Source: Oscillospiraceae bacterium (lineage in GTDB: Bacteria > Bacillota > Clostridia > Oscillospirales > Acutalibacteraceae). Taken from it: DNA of 8,095 bases. Below the pieces are notes generated by a model. It was not told the origin of the DNA and ran no database searches. It saw only the letters and a program-made list of their open reading frames with translations. Positions 1 to 4,193 of this stretch are shown here, piece by piece (position 1 is the stretch's first letter; every line of letters begins with the position of its first letter). The position numbers and the translations under genes are program-made. The stretch covers positions 1 through 8,095 of the forward strand of contig JAJXDX010000071.1 of NCBI GenBank assembly GCA_021640185.1, given 5' to 3'.

Positions 1-89
1 ACCACGCGGTATCGCTTGCGGCATCGCCAAAATTCGTCGTACCCGCCCCCGACGACGGCGCGGATGCCGACCGTATTCGGCTGTATCAT
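1..89 (-). CDS. terL: Phage terminase large subunit, N-terminal fragment (runs off the left edge)
   Basis: Only the first 29 codons and part of the next are present. The large terminase subunit is the packaging motor (ATPase plus nuclease) that cuts concatemeric DNA and pumps it into the prohead. The visible peptide contains VGGGYDEFWRCRKRYRVV. The pattern of a GGGYDEFW segment followed by RYRVV resembles the stretch just before the Walker A loop in PBSX-type terminases of Firmicutes phages; the ATPase loop itself would lie beyond the edge. The ATG overlaps the stop of the small-subunit gene as ATGA, so the two are translationally coupled, which is the usual terS-terL order. The call rests on this short match plus position; the gene fragment itself is well supported by the coupling. 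Confidence 0.8.
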   Translation of the reverse strand, partial: MIQPNTVGIRAVVGGGYDEFWRCRKRYRV

Positions 90-535
90 CCGTTATCCTC
101 CTTCGGCATATCGTCCACGATCTGCACCGGCTCGTCGGCTGTCCCGGTCTGTCGGCCGTCCAGCATCCCGAGGTGTTTCATCAGCAGCTCCGTTGCGCGG
201 ATCGCGCCCTTGCTGTCGAATTTGTACTCGCCGCTCTCCACGTAGGCGTGCTTTTCGCTGTCCCAGATCATGACCGGTTCCGGCCGCCGGCACTGCTCCA
301 AGATCTGCACCAGCTCGCCGACCACCCGATCGCTCGTCAGGCACAGCCGGGCGCGCTGCTCCCGCTGCAGCTCGGCCACATAGTCCAGCACCTCCTGCCG
401 TTTGAGCAGGCGGCACGCCGCCTTTGCGGCAGAGCCTTCGGCGTATCCGGCGCGCTTTGCGGCACGCGTGCCGTTATAGTCCACGACGTATTCCTCGCAG
501 AACCGCTTTTCCCGTGCATTGAGCTCTGCACGCAT
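86..535 (-). CDS. terS: Phage terminase small subunit (Terminase_2 type)
   Basis: A 149-residue protein that should recognise the phage packaging site and recruit the large subunit. The N-terminus (residues about 3-45) has the typical LNAREKRFCEEYVVDYNGT pattern followed by RAAKRAGY and a further helix, the DNA-binding helix-turn-helix of the Terminase_2 family. The middle is charged and probably oligomerises, and the C-terminal tail is acidic. I chose the ATG at 535 because AGAGAGGTGG lies 7 bases before it. The in-frame ATG at 556 has no ribosome binding site and is preceded by pyrimidines. The gene follows a separate promoter and leader and overlaps terL by ATGA. Its binding site family (cos or pac) cannot be told from this window. 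Confidence 0.93.
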   Translation of the reverse strand: MRAELNAREKRFCEEYVVDYNGTRAAKRAGYAEGSAAKAACRLLKRQEVLDYVAELQREQRARLCLTSDRVVGELVQILEQCRRPEPVMIWDSEKHAYVESGEYKFDSKGAIRATELLMKHLGMLDGRQTGTADEPVQIVDDMPKEDNG

Positions 536-540
536 ACCAC

Positions 541-595
541 CACCTCTCTGTCGCATAAAAGGAGAGGACCCGGCACCTCTCGGCGCCAGATCCTC
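541..595 (-). promoter_or_regulatory. Structured leader of terS with a 14-bp hairpin that competes with sequestration of the ribosome binding site
   Basis: Read on the minus strand, GAGGATCTGGCGCC (595-582) pairs fully with GGTGCCGGGTCCTC (577-564) across a GAGA loop (581-578), a GNRA-type tetraloop. All 14 positions pair, four of them as G-U. The stem is followed by TCCTTTT, a weak U-tract, so it is a poor intrinsic terminator. The 3' arm continues into CCTCTC (567-562), which is also a perfect complement of GAGAGG (548-543) in the terS ribosome binding site. If the large hairpin does not form, the shared bases can cover that site. The loop region itself repeats the GAGAGGTG of the ribosome binding site. 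The pairings are read directly from sequence; their regulatory use is inference. Confidence 0.65.
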
Positions 596-603
596 ACACT
601 ATC

Positions 604-638
604 ATTTTAGCACACTTGAAGCGGACATTGGGGGACAT
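604..638 (-). promoter_or_regulatory. Candidate late promoter of the packaging genes (extended -10, probably activator-dependent)
   Basis: On the minus strand TGCTAAAAT (612-604) is a good extended -10 element. At the 17-bp position (632-627) the -35 hexamer reads CCCAAT, which is poor. Instead, ATGTCC occurs twice (638-633 and 628-623) with starts exactly 10 bp apart, over the -35 position. This suggests one-sided binding of an activator that replaces the -35. The ArpU/RinA-like regulator is encoded just upstream and is the natural candidate. The predicted transcript starts near 597-599, at the foot of the terS leader hairpin. The motifs are visible; promoter activity and the activator link are inferred. 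Confidence 0.55.
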
Positions 639-653
639 CTTTGCAAAACGGGC

Positions 654-717
654 AAAAAACCGGAGAAGGCGGCCGCCGCTCTAAGGAATTGACCGCCCGC
701 GCAGGCGGCAGCCTTCC
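654..717 (-). terminator. Intrinsic terminator after the early operon, with a competing internal hairpin
   Basis: Immediately after the stop of the ArpU/RinA-like gene, GAAGGCTGCCGCC (716-704) pairs with GGCGGCCGCCTTC (677-665) with one mismatch, and TCCGGTTTTTT follows (664-654). The loop is 26 bases. Within it, GGCGG (697-693) can instead pair with CCGCC (708-704), a short hairpin that would remove half of the terminator 5' arm. The arrangement is that of a terminator with an optional antiterminator. It would separate early-gene transcription from the terS promoter downstream. Confidence 0.65.
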
Positions 718-720
718 CAT

Positions 721-1128
721 TTATGCCCTCGTCATGCTCTGCAGGCGGCGGATGCCGAACTCGTGGATGCGGCGCACCTGCCGGCTGCTGTACCCGATCT
801 GCTGCCCGATCTGCTCGAAGGTCAGGCCCTCGATGTAATGCATCCGCAGCACGATCTGGTCAAGCTCCGGCAGGCGGCACAATGCGTCCTCGATCGCCAG
901 CAGCTCGGCCGCCGCTGCGGCATCCTTTGCCCGATAGCGGGCAAGCAGGCTCTGTCGGCGGCGCACGGCCTCCTGCACCGGCCCGCTCCGGCGCGATCCC
1001 TTCGTCGGGCGGCCGCCGTTTTTGTCGGACAGCCGCGCCAGCGCTTCCTCCTGCTCCCGCATCATCCGTTGGGTCTGCCGCCGCGCCTGCATTAGTACGC
1101 GATAGTTTTTCAGCCTTCTCTGTTCCAT
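721..1128 (-). CDS. ArpU/RinA-like late transcription regulator with sigma-70 region 4-type helix-turn-helix
   Basis: A 135-residue protein. Residues about 85-130 form a sigma-region-4-like domain: LCRLPELDQIVLRMHYIEGL, then FEQIGQQIGYSSRQVRRIH, then IRRLQ. The N-terminal 75 residues are very basic and helical, without a recognisable sigma region 2, so this is not a full sigma factor. In Firmicutes phages, proteins of this size and architecture (ArpU, RinA and relatives) are encoded just before the terminase genes and switch on late transcription. Its position here, followed by a terminator and a promoter that lacks a -35, fits. The start at 1128 is supported by GGGAGGCGGAG upstream. Family level is confident; the exact subfamily is not. 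Confidence 0.85.
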   Translation of the reverse strand: MEQRRLKNYRVLMQARRQTQRMMREQEEALARLSDKNGGRPTKGSRRSGPVQEAVRRRQSLLARYRAKDAAAAAELLAIEDALCRLPELDQIVLRMHYIEGLTFEQIGQQIGYSSRQVRRIHEFGIRRLQSMTRA

Positions 1129-1150
1129 CCCCGCTCCGCCTCCCTGTGTG

Positions 1151-1684
1151 TCAGTCGGCCGCCTGTGTGCTGCGCAGCACGTCCAGCAGCTCCGTCAGGT
1201 CATCGATGTAGTCCTTGCTTGGGCATTTCGCCATCGGCATGATGACGGCCTGCAGCCGGAAGCCGTCCTTCGCCGCGATGTACAGGCCGCCGTCGGCCGT
1301 CAGCCGTTCGTAGCAGTTCATTTCGGCGCTCTTTCCCACCACGTCGAGATAGCGCTTTTTGATGAACGTCGTGCCGCGCTGCGTGCGGAAGCTCGTCAGG
1401 CTCTCGCCGGTCGGCTGCAGCTGCACCCGCTCCGGAAAAACGGCGTTCTCCGCTTTGTCGATGTCCTCGAAGCACATCTTGGGCGGCAGGGCCTCCTCCG
1501 TGACGATCAGCACCTTGTCGTCGATGTCGTAGGCGCGGCGCAGAGCGAATTCGTCGAACCTCGGCATCCCGTCCATCGGGTACGCCGCCGCACCGTCCGA
1601 GATCCACTGCACCGGCTCCACGTCGAACAGCGTGATCGTTTTCGATCTGGCCAGCATCTCCACGATCTTTTTGTACTTCAGCAT
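1151..1684 (-). CDS. Phage protein of unknown function, 177 residues
   Basis: I do not recognise this protein. It is soluble, with no signal peptide, membrane segment or cysteine cluster. Visible parts are an N-terminal KYKKIVEMLARSKTITLFD segment, then QWISDGAAAYPMDGMPRFDE, a central mixed charged region, and a C-terminal half ending in SKDYIDDLTELLDVLRS. Alternating hydrophobic stretches (KVLIVTEE, LYIAAKDGFRLQAVIMPM) suggest an alpha/beta fold. The ATG directly follows the stop of the HNH-like gene (TGAATG), so it is translationally coupled. It ends 22 bp before the late regulator. Its place at the end of the early block and its coding-like composition make it a real gene. Any function would be a guess. 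Confidence 0.8.
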   Translation of the reverse strand: MLKYKKIVEMLARSKTITLFDVEPVQWISDGAAAYPMDGMPRFDEFALRRAYDIDDKVLIVTEEALPPKMCFEDIDKAENAVFPERVQLQPTGESLTSFRTQRGTTFIKKRYLDVVGKSAEMNCYERLTADGGLYIAAKDGFRLQAVIMPMAKCPSKDYIDDLTELLDVLRSTQAAD

Positions 1685-2017
1685 TCACTCCACCTCCACG
1701 TAGTTTTTCCCGAACCGGCTGCGGAACTCGTCCACCGTCCAGCCGTAGGCGTCCATCGCGGCCCGCTGTGCCCGCTCCTTGACGGCCGCGCCGCCCGTGC
1801 TGTGTACCGCATCGCCGCCGGTGCGGTGGCAGCTCTCACACAGATGCACCCACAGGCCGTATGCCTTCGATTTTGCCCGGTATGCGCCGCCGAACACCTC
1901 GTGGCGCTCGATATACCGGTTCTTGCCGCACAGCAGGCAGCGGTATTCCCCGTGTCCCGGAACGATGCTCGGGGCGTAGCCGTTGCGGTCCAGCCGCACA
2001 CCGTATTCGTTTTTCAT
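1685..2017 (-). CDS. Small HNH-like / zinc-binding phage protein
   Basis: A 110-residue protein with a single zinc-knuckle HNH-like core: C27-x2-C30, then RHEVFGG at 38-44, then YGLWVHLCESCH with C60, C63 and H64. The C-terminus reads AAMDAYGWTVDEFRSRFGKNY. Phage HNH relatives usually show an HH pair followed by IFGG at the first motif; here the second residue of the pair is Glu (H39-E40), so nuclease activity is uncertain. Such proteins may nick or cut DNA in recombination or packaging, or serve only as zinc-structured DNA binders. The ATG overlaps the methyltransferase stop as ATGA and AAAGGAG lies upstream. The first codons are duplicated at 2929-2951, so the gene probably once directly followed the ASCH gene. 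Confidence 0.75.
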   Translation of the reverse strand: MKNEYGVRLDRNGYAPSIVPGHGEYRCLLCGKNRYIERHEVFGGAYRAKSKAYGLWVHLCESCHRTGGDAVHSTGGAAVKERAQRAAMDAYGWTVDEFRSRFGKNYVEVE

Positions 2018-2018
2018 G
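1996..2018. repeat. 23-bp direct repeat, left copy (start of the HNH-like gene)
   Basis: This stretch is identical to 2929-2951. On the minus strand it covers the start codon and first seven codons (MKNEYGV) of the HNH-like gene. Similarity continues upstream through the ribosome binding site with small gaps (AAAGGAG-CGAACC here against AAAGGAGGACGAAAC in the other copy), so the homologous unit is close to 40 bp. Confidence 0.9.
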
Positions 2019-2439
2019 GTTCGCTCCTTTCTGCCATCATCTTCATCACCTTCAGCGCGTCGGCCTGCATGATGTGATCGTTGATGATCGCCCGCTCCTT
2101 GTTCGTGATCCGGAATTGCTCTTCGCACAGGGCGATGATGTTCCGGATGCAGATCTCTACGTTGTCGGCTTGGATGTCCATGCCATAGACGGAGGATATC
2201 GCCGCCGTATAGTCTTTTCGGCACCGGCACTTGGCGAACTTGCGCCGAAGGATCTCCAGCAGGAAAACGCCCTCTCCGCAGCACGGCTCCAAAAACGTCT
2301 TTTCCGGCATAAAAACGTCCGGCGGCAACAGGTCGAGCATATCGCGCACGGTTTCCGGCTTGGTGAACACCTCGCCGAAGTCACGCACACGGTCCTTGCT
2401 TTTGACCTGATGCCCGGTCCTCATATCTGTCGCATCCAT
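2014..2439 (-). CDS. Short N6-adenine-type DNA methyltransferase, apparently lacking the catalytic motif
   Basis: A 141-residue protein resembling the N-terminal half of Eco57I/HsdM-like DNA methyltransferases. Residues 17-34 (RVRDFGEVFTKPETVRDM) match the entry helix with the FTP-type motif. FLEPCCGEGVFLLEIL (49-64) is the SAM-binding motif I. YGMDIQADNVE (85-95) is the acidic motif II, and HIMQADAL (122-129) is a motif III-like strand. The protein then ends, without the (D/N/S)PP(Y/F) catalytic motif, and no continuation is visible in other frames because the HNH-like gene begins by ATGA overlap. It may bind SAM without methylating, or need a partner. The ATG at 2439 has AAAGGTGGG about 9 bases upstream; it overlaps the previous gene by 59 bp, so a later start is possible. 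Confidence 0.75.
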   Translation of the reverse strand: MDATDMRTGHQVKSKDRVRDFGEVFTKPETVRDMLDLLPPDVFMPEKTFLEPCCGEGVFLLEILRRKFAKCRCRKDYTAAISSVYGMDIQADNVEICIRNIIALCEEQFRITNKERAIINDHIMQADALKVMKMMAERSEP

Positions 2440-2905
2440 ATTCGGCAGCCCACCTTTCCAGATACTCCTGTCTGTGTTCGATGCAGTATCGATATGCCGC
2501 TCGTGCCTTTTCGGTGTTGACCGAAGGATAGCGGATATCTCGCGGGCCTTGCGCTTTTCGTCCCTTCCACGCTGCTTCCAGCATGATATCGTAGTGCCGT
2601 TGGCATACTTTTTTGCCCGGTATGATCGGCGCCACGCCGCAGATCGCGCACAAGCCGTTCGCCACGTATTCCGATTTCGGTATCGAATGTTTCGGCAGCC
2701 AAACGCGCTTATTCTTTTCGCGTATGATCGGTTCGTGACCGTTGATCTTGACGAAGCAGTCGAAGCAGGTGGGACGCCCGATCAGCGTTCTGGCGTCCTG
2801 CTGTTTACATTCGATGCAGCGATGATGCTCCTTGAGCCACTTACGCTTTTCTGCCATGTACTCTCTGCCATACTTGCGTCTGTCCTCGATGTTCTTCCAA
2901 CCCAC
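2381..2905 (-). CDS. Protein with two zinc-binding modules, function unknown
   Basis: A 174-residue basic protein. Module 1 is C30-x2-C33-x13-C47-x2-C50; module 2 is C86-x2-C89-x11-C101-x2-H104. The N-terminus (NIEDRRKYGREYMAEKRKWL) and a later AYRYCIEHRQEYLERW segment are helical and charged. This is the look of a nucleic-acid-binding phage protein, but no enzyme motif is visible and I do not assign a function. The start is a GTG, chosen because AAGGAGGA lies 7 bases upstream (2912-2919). Its composition looks less GC-rich than the genes on either side, and together with the methyltransferase gene it lies between two 23-bp direct repeats. It may therefore have been acquired separately. Confidence 0.75.
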   Translation of the reverse strand: MGWKNIEDRRKYGREYMAEKRKWLKEHHRCIECKQQDARTLIGRPTCFDCFVKINGHEPIIREKNKRVWLPKHSIPKSEYVANGLCAICGVAPIIPGKKVCQRHYDIMLEAAWKGRKAQGPRDIRYPSVNTEKARAAYRYCIEHRQEYLERWAAEYGCDRYEDRASGQKQGPCA

Positions 2906-2908
2906 GGT

Positions 2909-2950
2909 CTATCCTCCTTCTTCGCGATGCACACCGTATTCGTTTTTCAT
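2909..2950 (-). pseudogene. 13-codon minigene MKNEYGVHREEGG, likely a leftover 5' end of the HNH-like gene
   Basis: The ATG overlaps the ASCH stop as ATGA, and the peptide begins MKNEYGV exactly like the HNH-like protein at 2017. It then diverges and stops at TAG. The divergent codons contain the ribosome binding site (AAGGAGGA) of the next gene. Translating the minigene would deliver ribosomes to that GTG start 3 bases after the TAG, so it may act as a coupling leader. It could equally be a scar without a product role. Confidence 0.5.
2912..2919 (-). promoter_or_regulatory. Strong ribosome binding site that fixes the GTG start at 2905
   Basis: AAGGAGGA on the minus strand, 6-7 bases before GTG. 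It is the best Shine-Dalgarno match in this part of the window and supports GTG over later ATG codons of the zinc-module gene. It lies inside the 13-codon minigene. Confidence 0.8.
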
Positions 2951-2951
2951 G
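2929..2951. repeat. 23-bp direct repeat, right copy
   Basis: This stretch is identical to 1996-2018, with repeat starts 933 bp apart. The two copies bracket the zinc-module and methyltransferase genes. Recombination between them would remove the cassette and join the ASCH gene directly to the intact HNH-like gene with the same ATGA overlap. Confidence 0.9.
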
Positions 2952-3198
2952 TTTCGTCCTCCTTTTCGATGCTCATGATACAGTAGCCGTCCTTGCAGAA
3001 CTGCGCGTCTTTTAACAGCGACAGCACGCGCACCGTCTGTTCCCGGCCGGTGTATCCCGCTCCGTCCGCTGTCAGTTCGCGCAGCCGCAGCCGGTCGCCG
3101 ACCGTGTACGGCCGGTCGTACCGCCGCACCTCGAAACGCTTTTTCCCTGTGCGGATCTCCTCGAAGTACGCGTCGCGGATCTTCAAGACGTGGGTCAT
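2947..3198 (-). CDS. DUF3850 / ASCH-like small RNA-binding-fold protein
   Basis: An 83-residue protein with the hallmarks of DUF3850, a compact ASCH/PUA-like fold: MTHVLKIRDAYFEEIRTGKK at the N-terminus, then RFEVRRYDRPYTVGDRLRLREL, YTGREQTVRVLSLL, and a C-terminal GYCIMSIE strand. The GKKRFEVR and VGDxLxLRE patterns are the most diagnostic. ASCH-fold proteins are thought to bind RNA or modified nucleotides, but the phage members have no established role. The length is normal for the family. The ATG overlaps the DUF3102 stop and the stop overlaps the minigene start, both as ATGA. Confidence 0.88.
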   Translation of the reverse strand: MTHVLKIRDAYFEEIRTGKKRFEVRRYDRPYTVGDRLRLRELTADGAGYTGREQTVRVLSLLKDAQFCKDGYCIMSIEKEDET

Positions 3199-4193
3199 GC
3201 TGAAACCTCCTGTTCCGTCTGTCCCATCGCGGTGACGAGCTTTTGCAGCGCACCGTGCAGCTTGTCGGCCGTTTCCGTTTCGCCCTGCTGCCGCAGCTCG
3301 CGCAGGATGCCCAGCAGCTCCCGGTGCTCCTGCTGCAGCAGCGCGAAATGCACCGAGAATTTCTGCACCGCACCGTTGCCCGCGTTGGCGGCCCGTTTTT
3401 CCGCTGCGGCGGCCTTTTGCTCCAGCGCATCGAGCTGTGCCTTGTATGCCGCTTCCGCCTCGGCCCGGACCCGTTCGGCGATCTCGTCCTTTTCCGCTGC
3501 GGCCTGCTCGGCGGTCTTTTGTGCCTCGGCGACCTGCTGCTGCAGGCCCTCTGTTTCGGCGGCGAGCTTTTTCTCGGCCTCGGCGGCGAGCTTTTCTTTC
3601 AGCTTTTTGCTCTCCTCGGCCACGGCCTTTTTCACCCGCTCGGTCACATCGGCCGCGGCCGCAGCGGCGGTCTGCGCCGCCTGCTGCTCGGCAGCCGCCA
3701 GCTGCTCTGCCAGACGTCTGGCATTTTCGGCGTTCTCGGCCGCGGTCTGCTCGGCGGCGGCCAGCTTGTCCTCGGCCGCCTTGCGGGCGCGGATCTCCTC
3801 TTGGATATCCCGCACGCTCGTTTCGGTCATGTCGTGGCTCTCAACATATTCCTGCCGCTCCTCCCGCGGCAGGCCGAGCAGCGCCACCGCCTGACTGGGC
3901 GTCAGGTCGCCGAAGATTTCCATCCGGTTCTCCTCGAAGAACCCGACCTGCGCCTGTTCGCCGTACTCCTCACACAGCCGCATCAGGTTGTTCGCCGTCG
4001 ACTGGCTGTAAGCGCAGTTCTCCTCCAGCCATTCGCCCCACCGGCCGAAGGGGACCAGTGCCTTTGCCTCGGTCAGCAAACGGCCGATCTCGATCGCCGC
4101 CGACAGGCAGTTGCGCGCCACCTGCCGCTTGACCGCGTTGATCTCCGCCGCGATGACCGTTTCGTTCCTCATGACGATGACGTCGTTGTTCAT
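3195..4193 (-). CDS. DUF3102 protein with long Ala/Glu-rich coiled coil
   Basis: A 332-residue protein. The N-terminal part, residues about 10-120, is DUF3102-like: EINAVKRQVARNCLSAAIEIG, LLTEAKALVPFGRWGEWLEEN, YSQSTANNLMRLCEEYG, then LTPSQAVALLGLPREERQEYVE. The last two segments resemble the HTH and helical region of ParB-like DNA-binding proteins. Residues about 130-270 are a continuous Ala/Glu/Lys-rich coiled coil. A separate helical C-terminus (VQKFSVHFALLQQEHRELLG) follows. The role is unproven; a DNA-binding or scaffolding protein used in replication is a reasonable inference. The ATG at 4193 overlaps the PcfJ stop and has AAAGGAG upstream. A longer open frame to 4598 is only the antisense-free extension through pcfJ and has no support. 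Confidence 0.85.
   Translation of the reverse strand: MNNDVIVMRNETVIAAEINAVKRQVARNCLSAAIEIGRLLTEAKALVPFGRWGEWLEENCAYSQSTANNLMRLCEEYGEQAQVGFFEENRMEIFGDLTPSQAVALLGLPREERQEYVESHDMTETSVRDIQEEIRARKAAEDKLAAAEQTAAENAENARRLAEQLAAAEQQAAQTAAAAAADVTERVKKAVAEESKKLKEKLAAEAEKKLAAETEGLQQQVAEAQKTAEQAAAEKDEIAERVRAEAEAAYKAQLDALEQKAAAAEKRAANAGNGAVQKFSVHFALLQQEHRELLGILRELRQQGETETADKLHGALQKLVTAMGQTEQEVSA
3556..3595. repeat. Short tandem repeat in the coiled coil of the DUF3102 protein
   Basis: A 16-bp stretch at 3556-3571 recurs identically at 3580-3595, a 24-bp period. It encodes KLAAEAEK then KLAAETEG, eight residues per unit. It probably reflects local duplication within a low-complexity coiled coil. Confidence 0.65.

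Noticed and set aside
564..595. terS leader hairpin as a true intrinsic terminator
   Set aside because: The stem is strong but the following tract is TCCTTTT, with interrupting C bases. A terminator here would stop the terS promoter's own transcript at once. It is kept as a leader structure instead.
536..720. cos or pac packaging site in the gap before terS
   Set aside because: The location is plausible, but no recognisable cohesive-end symmetry or repeat set could be separated from the transcription signals.
1148..2077. 309-residue open frame on the plus strand
   Set aside because: It lies opposite four well-supported minus-strand genes, has no ribosome binding site or known motif, and is rich in His, Arg and Val as expected for an antisense frame of GC-rich genes.
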